Of a stretch of DNA of 64,000 nucleotides, positions 26,986 to 34,594 are shown piece by piece. This stretch comes from Bacillus solitudinis (lineage in GTDB: Bacteria; Bacillota; Bacilli; Bacillales; Bacillaceae_D). The stretch lies in NCBI RefSeq assembly GCF_002797395.1, contig NZ_KZ454943.1, positions 3,571,966 to 3,635,965 on the forward strand. Direction: 5' to 3'. The notes below the pieces were generated by a model. That model was given only the letters and a program-made list of their open reading frames with translations. It ran no database searches and was not told the DNA's origin. The translations under genes and the position numbers were made by a program. How positions within the stretch are numbered: position 1 is the first letter of the stretch; each line of letters starts with the position of its first letter.

Positions 26986-27868
26986 TTACAAAATAATTAA
27001 CTGAAGGTTGAATGACTGATTGAAGTTGTTGTTGTTGTTCCAATGTTAAGGGCACAAGAGGTAGTCTAACCAAACCAGCTTCAATCCCTTTCATTTCAAG
27101 AGCTGCTTTTACAGGTGTTGGGTTTGGAGCGGTAAATAAGGCTTTCATAATCGGTAACAATTGACGGTGTTGCATTGCTGCTGCTTGAATTTGTCCTCCA
27201 AGGTAATTACGTACCATCTGTTGCATTTCATTTCCAACAACGTGAGAGGCCACAGAAACAACGCCAATTCCACCGATGGATAAAACTGGTAATGCCAAAC
27301 TGTCATCTCCACTGTAAAGTGAAAAGCTCTCTGGAGACTTCTCAATAATGGAAGCCATTGCATCGAGGTCACCACTTGCTTCTTTAATTGCAACAATATT
27401 AGGTATTTCTGTTAAGCGCAAAGTCGTCTCAACACTAAGGTTTACAGAGGAACGGCCAGGAATATTATAAAGCATTACTGGTAACTTTGTAGAGTCTGCA
27501 ATGACCTTGAAATGTTGATACATTCCTTCTTGAGAAGGTTTATTATAATAAGGTGTTACGAGCATAATTCCGTCTACACCAATCTCTTCTGCTTGCTTTG
27601 TAAGCTCAATAGAGGCTTGAGTATTATTTGAACCCGTTCCAGCAATAACAGGAATTTTCCCGTTTGCAGCTTCGACAGTTGTTTTAAATAATAGTAGTTT
27701 CTCTGATGTGGTAAGCGTAGGAGATTCTCCTGTCGTTCCTGCAACGACTAAAGCATCTGTTCCATTTGCGATAAGATGATAAACTAATTTCTTTGTTGCC
27801 TCCACGTCGACTTGTCCATGTTGATCGAAAGGTGTCACCATTGCTGTCACAATTCGTCCGAAATTCAT
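26981..27868 (-). CDS. dapA: 4-Hydroxy-tetrahydrodipicolinate synthase
   Basis: The 295-residue TIM-barrel enzyme condenses pyruvate with aspartate semialdehyde, the first committed step to diaminopimelate, lysine and spore dipicolinate. Signatures are VVAGTTGESPTLT (the active-site Thr pair), LYNIPGRSSVNLS (Tyr) and VAIKEASGDL (Schiff-base Lys about residue 161). Length and motifs are those of true DapA. The gene is preceded by a lysine riboswitch with a terminator, so it is expressed when lysine is low. It is convergent with the EamA gene. Whether it is the only dapA of the genome cannot be seen. Confidence 0.93.
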   Translation of the reverse strand: MNFGRIVTAMVTPFDQHGQVDVEATKKLVYHLIANGTDALVVAGTTGESPTLTTSEKLLLFKTTVEAANGKIPVIAGTGSNNTQASIELTKQAEEIGVDGIMLVTPYYNKPSQEGMYQHFKVIADSTKLPVMLYNIPGRSSVNLSVETTLRLTEIPNIVAIKEASGDLDAMASIIEKSPESFSLYSGDDSLALPVLSIGGIGVVSVASHVVGNEMQQMVRNYLGGQIQAAAMQHRQLLPIMKALFTAPNPTPVKAALEMKGIEAGLVRLPLVPLTLEQQQQLQSVIQPSVNYFVS

Positions 27869-27929
27869 AATTCTTCACCCTCAATTCATCTAATTTTAAT
27901 CTGTAGTGGGCTATTTTCGGGTTAACCAC

Positions 27930-27960
27930 AAAAAAACAACAATGAAGGGACTCATTGTTG
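27930..27960 (-). terminator. Riboswitch-controlled terminator upstream of dapA
   Basis: On the minus strand CAACAATGA, loop GTCCCT, TCATTGTTG, then seven T. It sits between the lysine aptamer and the dapA start and is the expression platform. Confidence 0.85.
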
Positions 27961-27995
27961 CTTGGCAATGTTGTGTACACACAATCATCCCAATG

Positions 27996-28176
27996 CGTAA
28001 GATAGCCCCCCATATAGCTAATGCTATATGACAGTCCTGCACTTATTAAGTCACAGTCCCAACTAAAGGTATATGAGTTAGTCTTTAGTTTCGGCAAATC
28101 CCCCTTTTAGGACGCTTCAAAAGAGCTCATACTCCTCCACGAACTTACTAATGGCATTTGCACCTCTACCCTCACT
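27996..28176 (-). ncRNA. Lysine riboswitch (L-box) aptamer
   Basis: Read on the minus strand, the leader contains the conserved L-box blocks in the right order: GGTAGAGGTGCAAATGCC, AGTAAGTTCGTGGAGGAG, GAAGCGTCC followed by GGGGGATTTGCCGAAAC, TTTAGTTGGGACTGTGAC, GGACTGTCATATAGC and GGGGGGCTATC. The first and last blocks pair to close P1. A perfect terminator follows. Lysine binding stabilises P1, leaving the terminator free to form and stopping dapA transcription. Confidence 0.9.
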
Positions 28177-28194
28177 TCAAGTTTTGAAGTAAAG

Positions 28195-28200
28195 ATTATA
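28195..28200 (-). promoter_or_regulatory. -10 element for the riboswitch-dapA transcript
   Basis: A perfect TATAAT on the minus strand lies just upstream of the aptamer. A TTGTTA about 19 bases further upstream is a weak -35 candidate. Confidence 0.45.
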
Positions 28201-28251
28201 CATTTATGTGTGTCTACCTTAACAAAAGATTGGATTGATTGCAATGGTTTA

Positions 28252-28413
28252 TCAAGAGTTTCTTTTATTTAATTGTGTTTGTTTAATTTGGACGAGATTT
28301 AAGAGCATATCTAGTTCTTGACTACATTGAACCGTTTTTTGTGAAGACATACCATATTTCTTGGCTAAACGTAGCATTTGTATTCGTTTTATTTCAATTT
28401 TTGTAAGTAACAT
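28252..28413 (-). CDS. Spo0E-like aspartyl-phosphate phosphatase (53 aa)
   Basis: A short gene, ATG at 28413, TGA at 28252-28254, with GGAG eight bases before the start. The 53-residue product (MLLTKIEIKRIQMLRLAKKY, then a helix with CSQELDMLLNLVQIKQ) carries the Spo0E family signature SQELD-x-LLN in the second of two helices. Spo0E-type proteins dephosphorylate Spo0A~P and delay sporulation. The usual Tyr after LLN is a Leu here. It reads toward dapA but is separated from it by the riboswitch. Confidence 0.75.
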   Translation of the reverse strand: MLLTKIEIKRIQMLRLAKKYGMSSQKTVQCSQELDMLLNLVQIKQTQLNKRNS

Positions 28414-28719
28414 ATTTTACACTCCAAAGTTCAAGGATATAGAAAGGATAGAGAGGAACAGTTATTTGTGTCGGTTTATGGGGTGTACTTGAAGAATTCA
28501 TCATATCTACTATAGTTATTATAGCCAAAACCGAACAATTGAAAAGACATTCAACTAAATTAGTCAGCAATAGGTAAAAATAGAATAAATACGACAAATA
28601 ATTCAAGTGATATATAGGATTTTAAGAAGGAAAGTGGAATTTTTTTTGAAAACATTACCTTGAAAAAGACTGTTTAGAACAGGTTATCAGACGCACACTA
28701 AAAACAAAGGAGGCTGAAA
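28414..28719. other. AT-rich intergenic region
   Basis: It lies between the divergent spo0E-like gene and the YhcN-type lipoprotein gene. It must hold both promoters, but I can assign neither with confidence. No ORF with a ribosome binding site is seen. Confidence 0.5.
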
Positions 28720-29418
28720 ATGAAAAAGGGAATAGGTTGTATGTTTCTTCTTCTATGTTTAGCTGGTTGTATTGTTGAGCAAAAGCAACCTATGGGTGCT
28801 AATTCAGACCGAACTCAAGGTTTTAGTGGATATGGTGTATTACAGGCAAGAGCTTGGGAAGGCCCACTTACAGATTTAATGGTTCCTGATTCATCACCGA
28901 AAGGACTTACAGATCCCACGCAGTCCTCACTTGGTGAAGGGAATTTCTCGGTAGAGAAAAGGAATCTAAATTTAAATCATCAAGGTATTAACCGACAAGG
29001 ATCACGGATTACTAGTCATAAGCCAGGTATATTAAGGGATAAACAAATACAGAGTGATGAACCATACTTAAAAAGCAATCAAAGCAATAGATTTACTAAT
29101 CAGCCGGTTCAAGATATAGCAACTGAGATAGAGAGAAAATTAAAATTACTCGAGCATGTGCATGACGTCCATGTTGTCTCTGATGGGGAGATTTATGTTA
29201 TTGGAGTTGAATCGAATGAAGGTGACCGAAAGAAGCTTTATCGTTCGGTTAAAAAAGAAGTGAATAATATCGTTCATATTAATCGTGTACGTATTACAAC
29301 AAATCGACGGTTAATTAATCGAATGAAGGCCTTAGAGCACCATGTAGATATCGGACACAATCCATTCGGAGGAACCATCGCTGAAATAGTTGATATATTT
29401 GAAACCAATAGCAAATAA
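28720..29418 (+). CDS. YhcN/YlaJ-family sporulation lipoprotein
   Basis: The 232-residue protein has a lipoprotein signal peptide (MKKGIGCMFLLLCLAGC, lipobox LAGC, lipidated Cys17). A long disordered polar linker follows. The YhcN/YlaJ domain from about residue 125 shows IERKLKLLEHVHDVHVVSDGEIYVIGV and VNNIVHINRVRITTNRRLINR. Family members are membrane or spore-envelope lipoproteins made during sporulation and affecting germination or outgrowth. The ATG follows AAAGGAGG. It is convergent with a second lipoprotein gene. Confidence 0.88.
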   Translation: MKKGIGCMFLLLCLAGCIVEQKQPMGANSDRTQGFSGYGVLQARAWEGPLTDLMVPDSSPKGLTDPTQSSLGEGNFSVEKRNLNLNHQGINRQGSRITSHKPGILRDKQIQSDEPYLKSNQSNRFTNQPVQDIATEIERKLKLLEHVHDVHVVSDGEIYVIGVESNEGDRKKLYRSVKKEVNNIVHINRVRITTNRRLINRMKALEHHVDIGHNPFGGTIAEIVDIFETNSK

Positions 29419-29440
29419 AAGGACTGTTTCAAAACATAAA

Positions 29441-29486
29441 AGAGGGTGTGCCATAAGGTCAAAATCTTATGACAGACCCCCTTTTT
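29441..29486. terminator. Terminator between two convergent lipoprotein genes
   Basis: An imperfect stem of about 16 bp (AGGGTGTGCCATAAG with CTTATGACAGACCCCC) is followed by five T on the plus strand. A-rich sequence on the left suits minus-strand termination as well. Confidence 0.6.
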
Positions 29487-29497
29487 GTATAAAAAAG

Positions 29498-30061
29498 TTA
29501 ATAAAAGCCTAGTTCTTCTGCTAAAGATTGGTATTCCATTTCAAGCTGTTGATGAGAAATAACAGAGTTTTCATAATAGACACGTGCATTTTGAATTTGG
29601 AGAGGGCTTATAGGTGTTTCCATATTATCAAGTACCCTTTCGAGAGCATCAATTTCTGTTAACAGGCTTAGGTTGATATTGTGAAAGCCATCAAACTCCA
29701 TTGGTCTCTCTTGTGCCATAAAATCAACGCTCTTTTCTTTTATATAAATAATAACTCGTTGTATTGCTTTTACTTCATGTTCACCTAATGTGTCGTCCTC
29801 AAACAAAGGTGCAATACTTTCTAAATGATTAATCGTCTGCCGCAGATAATAGCCAGCATTATCTGCATAAACAACCACTGCAGATTGAAGATGAATATCC
29901 ACATCATTCTGGTCGGTGTTACTTGCGACCCCATGATAAGGCTTGGTCGATTGCTGTTCTATTTGTGCGTCCATTACAATTTCGGCTTCCGAATCCGCAC
30001 CACAAGCTGATAGCATAAGTACTGCTGAAAAAGCTAAGAGATTATTCGTTATTTTTTTCAA
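29498..30061 (-). CDS. Lipoprotein of unknown function
   Basis: Starting at the TTG at 30061 (behind AGAGGTGAGG) gives a 187-residue protein with a good lipoprotein signal, MKKITNNLLAFSAVLMLSAC, lipid on Cys20. The mature part is helical and acidic, with NHLESIAPLFEDDTLGEHEVKAI and a C-terminal helix QLEMEYQSLAEELGFY. No family is recognised. The frame extends 10 codons upstream to an ATG at 30091, but that would bury the signal peptide. Confidence 0.7.
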   Translation of the reverse strand: MKKITNNLLAFSAVLMLSACGADSEAEIVMDAQIEQQSTKPYHGVASNTDQNDVDIHLQSAVVVYADNAGYYLRQTINHLESIAPLFEDDTLGEHEVKAIQRVIIYIKEKSVDFMAQERPMEFDGFHNINLSLLTEIDALERVLDNMETPISPLQIQNARVYYENSVISHQQLEMEYQSLAEELGFY

Positions 30062-30190
30062 TTTCCTCACCTCTGACGCTAGTATGAGCAAAGTAAGGAA
30101 AAGCTATACAAACTAGTGAAGGTTGCCCACACCCTTTAATACCCTCACCAATAAGATAAAGAGAATTCAACACTGATAGGAGGCGGAAAT

Positions 30191-31055
30191 GTGCGCCAGT
30201 ATATCATTTTAGGATTCTTTTACCTTATTGCGCTGGCAAGTTTTTTTCTGTTTGTTTTTCAAGATGGGCAATCACTAATAGAAAATGTCCTTAATATTGA
30301 TACAGAGGACGTAATGGAGGAGTACGACGTATCACCAGAAGAAGTTGAAGAGAATGAGGGAGGAACAGAAACTTCAAACGGAAATGAGGATGTTAATCAA
30401 GATATTCTTTGGGGGAGTAGATTCGGCAAGTAGAACAACTAGTGAATTATTATCATGTGTTCAAAAGGAATTTGGAGATCCGGCTGTTTGGGGAAGGTAT
30501 TTAGAAAATAAAGAAGGTGTATCTTTCGGATTAACTCCCGATGAGGTCCAGTTATTGCACGAGAAGGGGATTTCATTTTTAGTTATTTACAATCATTTTA
30601 CAGAAGGAACAACATATGATAAAGGTGTGGCAGAAGCTGAACTCGCACTCCAATATGCCAAAGAAATTAATGTGCCTGAGGGCGTAGCATTATTTGCAAA
30701 TGTTGAACCTGAATATCCTATTGATGCTGAGTTTATTTTAGGGTGGTACGATACTATTTCTCCTTCACAATATAAACCGGCAATATATGGTTATTTTTCG
30801 ATCGAAGGAGACGTTCGGTCTGCCTATGATAGTGCTGTAACTAAAAATCCGGAATTGGGAGAGCAAATGATTGTGTGGACCAATCAGCCTCAAAAGGGGA
30901 TAACGACAGAAGGCAATGCACCTGAATTTAATCCAGATGGACCAAAAGAAAATAAGCAAATTGTGTGGCAGTACGGTATCGATGCGGAGACTTGTAATAT
31001 AGATACGATTCTCTTTGAAGAATCATTTTTAGAGTACGTCTGGAGGCCAGAATAA
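30191..31055 (+). pseudogene. DUF1906-type (glycoside hydrolase-like) protein, frameshifted
   Basis: Two overlapping frames form one gene. The first (GTG 30191, RBS AGGAGG) encodes a membrane anchor (residues 4-24) and an acidic linker, then reads DILWGSRFGK and stops at 30433. The second continues as GVDSASRTTSELLSCVQKEFG, AVWGRYLENKEG and ANVEPEYPIDAEFILGWY to 31055, which is a DUF1906/Rv2525c-like TIM-barrel domain related to GH25 lysozymes. Removing one G from the run GGGGG at 30411-30415 joins them as DILWGVDSAS. The gene is therefore broken by one extra base, or the run is a sequencing error or a phase-variable tract. The intact product would be an anchored surface protein acting on, or binding, cell wall. 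Confidence 0.75.
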
Positions 31056-31075
31056 CTTGATAAAATGACTTTTAA

Positions 31076-31101
31076 AGACTGCTATTTTCACAAAGCAGTC
31101 T
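31076..31101 (+). terminator. Weak hairpin after the DUF1906 gene
   Basis: AGACTGCT and AGCAGTCT form an 8-bp stem, followed by an AT-rich stretch without a clean T-run. Confidence 0.4.
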
Positions 31102-31114
31102 ATTAAACATTTAT

Positions 31115-31143
31115 TTGACAAAACTAATACCATTAGTTAAATT
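31115..31143 (+). promoter_or_regulatory. Promoter of the MBL-TetR operon
   Basis: A perfect TTGACA (31115-31120), a 17-base spacer and TAAATT (31138-31143). The spacer is occupied by the first operator palindrome. Confidence 0.7.
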
Positions 31144-31161
31144 TAAACTAATGGTATTAGT
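31123..31161. promoter_or_regulatory. Twin palindromic operators (probable TetR sites)
   Basis: Two 15-bp sites, ACTAATACCATTAGT (31123-31137) and ACTAATGGTATTAGT (31147-31161), are each palindromes with half-site ACTAAT. Together they form one larger inverted repeat. One lies between -35 and -10, the other just downstream of -10. This is the classic layout for repression by a TetR-family protein, and such a gene is second in the operon. Confidence 0.75.
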
Positions 31162-31186
31162 TTAAATCAAATAGGAGGGTGCATCA

Positions 31187-31900
31187 ATGAAGATAATAAA
31201 GGAAGATTCGATATACCAGTTAGCATTTATGCCCAAAGTATTTCCTGTAAACTGTTATTTAGTTGAAGAGCAGAATGAATTAACATTAGTTGATGCGGCG
31301 CTTCCTTATTGTACAACTGCAATTTTACGAGCAGCCGGATCACTGAAAAAGTCCATTACTCGAATTGTACTAACACATGGTCATGCGGATCATGTAGGCG
31401 CATTGGATGGGTTAAAGAAAGCTTTACCTGAAGCTAAGGTTTATATTTCAAAGAGGGATGCAAAACTATTAAAGGGTGATATTTCATTAGAAGCAAATGA
31501 GAAGAAAAAAATTAGGGGAGGTATAGCGAAGAATATCGTAACTAACCCTGATTACTTTATAAAGGATGGAGACCAAATTGGTTCTCTTTTAGCTATATCA
31601 ACGCCAGGACACACACCAGGTTCAATGTCTTTTCATGATATTAGGCATAGCATTGTGATAGTCGGTGATGCATTTCAGTCAAAGGGAGGGTTTGCTGTAT
31701 CTGGCACAATGCAGCCTTTCTTTCCTTTTCCTGCACTTGCAACGTGGAATAAACAGGATGCGCTTCGTAGTGCGAAAATGATTGAACAATTAAATCCCAA
31801 AGTTATTGCGTGTGGGCATGGGCGCATGGTCAAAGAACCAAAAGGAATTTTGGAAGTAGCAATTAAAAAAGGATATAAAAGTCTGAAAGGTGAGAGCTAA
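31187..31900 (+). CDS. MBL-fold metallo-hydrolase
   Basis: A 237-residue metallo-beta-lactamase-fold hydrolase with the metal motif THGHADHVG (residues about 64-72), further metal ligands in STPGHTPGS (about 145-153) and GDAF, and a late ACGHG. No signal peptide is seen. Substrates of this group range from lactones to glutathione thioesters and cannot be told here. RBS AGGAGGG precedes the ATG. Its stop TAA overlaps the ATG of the tetR-type gene by one base, so the two are coupled and probably autorepressed together. Confidence 0.9.
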   Translation: MKIIKEDSIYQLAFMPKVFPVNCYLVEEQNELTLVDAALPYCTTAILRAAGSLKKSITRIVLTHGHADHVGALDGLKKALPEAKVYISKRDAKLLKGDISLEANEKKKIRGGIAKNIVTNPDYFIKDGDQIGSLLAISTPGHTPGSMSFHDIRHSIVIVGDAFQSKGGFAVSGTMQPFFPFPALATWNKQDALRSAKMIEQLNPKVIACGHGRMVKEPKGILEVAIKKGYKSLKGES

Positions 31901-32472
31901 TGGCATCCAAAAGAAAAGGGTTAGATAAATCACTAATAGTAACAGCTGCTATTGACATAGCGAATTCAGACGGAGTTGAAGCTGTTACCATTGCGAATCT
32001 TGCAAAAAAGCTCGGAGTAAAATCCCCCTCACTCTATAATCATATTGAAGGTCTGGCTGAACTGCGCAATACGATTGCATTATTTGGACTAAATGAATTA
32101 CATCAAAGATTGGAAAAAGCATCTACAAAACGGTGTGGGGAAGAAGCAATTCATTCTGTAGCTAGCGCCTATCTCTTATTTGCGCATCATCATCCAGGAG
32201 TTTATGAATTAACCTTAGCTCCAGATACAAGGGTTAAGGCTATCGAACAAGCAAGCCTTGCACTTATTGAACTAACCATCAGGCTATTTCAACCTTTTGA
32301 ACTAGATGAAGATGAATGTATTCATGCTGTTCGGGGTTTTAGAAGTCTCTTGCATGGATTTGCTTCCCTTGAGAAAAATGGTGGGTTTGGTTTACCTTAT
32401 TCTTTGGAAAAAAGTTTTACAAACTTAGTCAGTGTCTTTATAAACGGTCTAAATTTTTATAAAGGGAATTAG
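31900..32472 (+). CDS. TetR-family repressor with WHG-type C-terminal domain
   Basis: The 190-residue protein has the TetR helix-turn-helix (VTIANLAKKLGVKSPSLYNHIEG, residues about 27-49) and a C-terminal ligand domain of the WHG type (AVRGFRSLLHGFASLEKNGGFG). It is translated directly from the end of the MBL hydrolase gene and most likely binds the twin palindromes upstream of that gene. The inducer may be the substrate of the hydrolase. Confidence 0.9.
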   Translation: MASKRKGLDKSLIVTAAIDIANSDGVEAVTIANLAKKLGVKSPSLYNHIEGLAELRNTIALFGLNELHQRLEKASTKRCGEEAIHSVASAYLLFAHHHPGVYELTLAPDTRVKAIEQASLALIELTIRLFQPFELDEDECIHAVRGFRSLLHGFASLEKNGGFGLPYSLEKSFTNLVSVFINGLNFYKGN

Positions 32473-32561
32473 CTTCTATTCTTAAATTCAACTATAATAA
32501 ATAACTATATGAAAGTTTAAATAGAATGTGCTTAGAGTCATTTTAAAAAAGGGGTGGTTTT

Positions 32562-33374
32562 ATGGGAATAGGATTAACTGGAAAAAGAGTGGTTATTGCA
32601 GGGGCAAGAAAAACGGAGGAAATTAGTAAAATTATCGAAAAGCAAGGTGGAATTCCTGTGCTCAGACCACTTCAAGGTACGGTTTATCTAGCAGATAAAC
32701 AAATTGAACCTGAGTTCAAAACGATAGTTGAAAGTGGAACAGACTGGATAATTTTCACTACCGGCGTTGGACTAGAAACTTTAATAGAGTTGAGTGAAAA
32801 GTTAAATATGAAAGAGCGTTTTATTGAATTGATTCAACATGCGAATGTAGCTTCTAGAGGGTATAAAACGAATGGTGCTTTAAAGAAACTAGGTGTGAGA
32901 CCCAAAGCTGTGGATATAGACGGTACGACACAAGGATTAATTCATACATTGAGAAACTATGATTTTTCGGGGAAACGTGTCGTAGTCCAACTCCATGGTG
33001 TAACGGTGCCCAAGTTAACAATGTTCCTTAAAGAACAAGGAGCAGAAGTGATAGAAATTCTACCTTACCAACACATCGCTCCTGATAAGGAAACGGTAAA
33101 AACATTGTGTCATGAAATACTAAACACAGAAGTTGATACGATTTGTTTCACGACAGCAATACAGGTGCGTTCACTGTTTGAATTTGCGAGAGCGAACAAC
33201 ATGACTGAAAATCTATTAAGGAAATTTCAAGATGAGGTTTTGGCAGTTTCAGTTGGGAAAGTGACGACAGAGGCATTAAAGGAAGAGGGCGTCGATCGTG
33301 TCATTGCACCAGTTATTGAACGGATGGGTGCCATGATTGTCGAAGCAGCGAGATTTTATAGCAAATTTAAATAA
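32562..33374 (+). CDS. Uroporphyrinogen-III synthase-like protein
   Basis: The 270-residue protein has the two-lobed HemD fold: LTGKRVVIAGARKTEEISKIIEKQGG at the start, DWIIFTTGVGLETLIEL, GKRVVVQLHG at the start of lobe 2, then DTICFTTAIQVRSLFEFA and VSVGKVTTEALKEEGVDRVIAP. HemD cyclises hydroxymethylbilane to uroporphyrinogen III. The gene stands alone rather than in a hem operon, so it could be a paralogue with another role, such as supporting sirohaem production. RBS AAAAAAGGGGTGG. Confidence 0.82.
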   Translation: MGIGLTGKRVVIAGARKTEEISKIIEKQGGIPVLRPLQGTVYLADKQIEPEFKTIVESGTDWIIFTTGVGLETLIELSEKLNMKERFIELIQHANVASRGYKTNGALKKLGVRPKAVDIDGTTQGLIHTLRNYDFSGKRVVVQLHGVTVPKLTMFLKEQGAEVIEILPYQHIAPDKETVKTLCHEILNTEVDTICFTTAIQVRSLFEFARANNMTENLLRKFQDEVLAVSVGKVTTEALKEEGVDRVIAPVIERMGAMIVEAARFYSKFK

Positions 33375-33403
33375 CATGTTTAGACTTAATAATTTTAAAA
33401 AAG

Positions 33404-33431
33404 CGGACATAAAAAGCTTACTTTTTATGTC
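33404..33431. repeat. Hairpin downstream of hemD-like gene
   Basis: A perfect 12-bp stem GGACATAAAAAG/CTTTTTATGTCC with a four-base loop. A T-rich tail is present only on the minus-strand side. No gene on the minus strand needs it, so its role is uncertain. Confidence 0.5.
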
Positions 33432-33607
33432 CTGAAAAAGAATATAATAATTTCACGTACTGAAGAAATGGAAATTTACAGAGTATATATCCAAGAGAAA
33501 AACATTGAAACTTTAAATGAGTTTCACGAAATTGTCAATACAGTAACATCTTCCTCTCATGTATAATAAATTGTACTTTTAAATTTTTGAAAGTAGAGGG
33601 TAGGAGC

Positions 33608-34036
33608 ATGAATAATAAAAAAATCGAGAATCTCCTCGTTTTTGCCTGGCTAACATCACTTATAGCAACACTAGGGTCTCTATATTTTTCTCAGATTAGA
33701 ATGTTCGAACCGTGTACGTTATGCTGGTATCAGCGAATCTTAATGTATCCATTGGTGATTGTTATATTAATAGGAATTATCCAAAAAGATGCAAAAGTAG
33801 CACTATATTCGTTGGTTTTTTCTTTAGTAGGTTTTCTTCTATCAACCTATCATTATGCTTTACAAAATCTTTCGTTTTTGTCAGAGACTGCTCCTGCTTG
33901 TGGTAGAGTTCCATGCACAGGACAATACATAAATTGGTTAGGCTTCATCACCATACCGTTTTTAGCAGGAACAGCTTTTCTATTTATATTTATTTGTAGT
34001 CTACTTGTATTTAAGATAAAAAAGGAGGAAGCATGA
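33608..34036 (+). CDS. bdbC: BdbC-type thiol-disulfide oxidoreductase (DsbB family)
   Basis: A 142-residue membrane protein with four helices. The quinone-reactive pair is CTLC (in FEPCTLCWYQRILMYP) and the second pair CGRVPC is in the outer loop (APACGRVPCTGQY), as in BdbC/BdbB. It reoxidises an extracytoplasmic thioredoxin-like partner and passes electrons to quinone. The ATG at 33608 has GAGGGTAGGAG upstream; an earlier in-frame TTG is not used. It overlaps the next gene, its probable partner. Confidence 0.9.
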   Translation: MNNKKIENLLVFAWLTSLIATLGSLYFSQIRMFEPCTLCWYQRILMYPLVIVILIGIIQKDAKVALYSLVFSLVGFLLSTYHYALQNLSFLSETAPACGRVPCTGQYINWLGFITIPFLAGTAFLFIFICSLLVFKIKKEEA

Positions 34037-34500
34037 TGAAAAAATTAATTCTTTACGGATCAATTGTCATTATTCTATTTATTAGTCTGGCTGTTGTAAC
34101 TAATATTTCACAAACCAAAAAGGCTGAAGGTAATCCATTTGGGAAGAAGTCCATTCATCCATCCACTGCTGAATTAATGAATGATGCTAACTATCAAAAT
34201 GTCATTCTACCTGATGAGTTAAGTGAGAGACTAGCAAGTGGGGAAGAGCTTACGGTTTACTTTTATAGCTCGACTTGTCCATTCTGTAAGGAAACTACGC
34301 CAAGGCTAGTCCCAATTGTAGATGAAATAGGAATTGATCTTAAACAGTATAACCTCAAGGAGTTTGAAGAGGGATGGAATGATTACCAAGTGACAAGCAC
34401 ACCGACAGTTATTCACTTTAAGGATGGAAAAGAAGTTGACAGAATTGTTGGCGCTGCAACAGACGAGGAGTTTAAGGAGTTTTTTCAACAATATGAGTAA
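34033..34500 (+). CDS. Membrane-anchored thioredoxin-like partner of BdbC
   Basis: The 155-residue protein has an N-terminal membrane anchor (residues 5-25) and a thioredoxin domain with STCPFCKE (CPFC active site) and cis-Pro in TSTPTVIHFKDGKEVDRIVG. It should fold outside the membrane and oxidise or transfer disulfides with BdbC. The first ATG overlaps the bdbC stop; the adjacent second ATG (34036) is seven bases from GGAGG and may be the true start. A strong terminator follows. Confidence 0.88.
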   Translation: MMKKLILYGSIVIILFISLAVVTNISQTKKAEGNPFGKKSIHPSTAELMNDANYQNVILPDELSERLASGEELTVYFYSSTCPFCKETTPRLVPIVDEIGIDLKQYNLKEFEEGWNDYQVTSTPTVIHFKDGKEVDRIVGAATDEEFKEFFQQYE

Positions 34501-34508
34501 TAACGAAA

Positions 34509-34556
34509 GGGTGTTCCGGAACGAAGGCGATAGACCTTCAGGAACACCCTTTCGCT
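34509..34556 (+). terminator. Terminator after the bdbC pair
   Basis: GGGTGTTCC and GGAACACCC close a long hairpin that also contains an inner GAAGG/CCTTC stem. T-rich sequence follows. Confidence 0.75.
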
Positions 34557-34594
34557 TGTCTTTATAACTATTTTCATGAAATCACGCCAGAATA

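Noticed and set aside
30411-30415. Programmed frameshift as main explanation for the DUF1906 gene
   Set aside because: No clear slippery heptamer, stimulatory stem or upstream SD-like signal is obvious, and a second gene is broken in the same manner; an indel is simpler.
33459-33567. Short plus-strand ORF of about 32 codons before bdbC
   Set aside because: No good ribosome binding site and no recognisable features.
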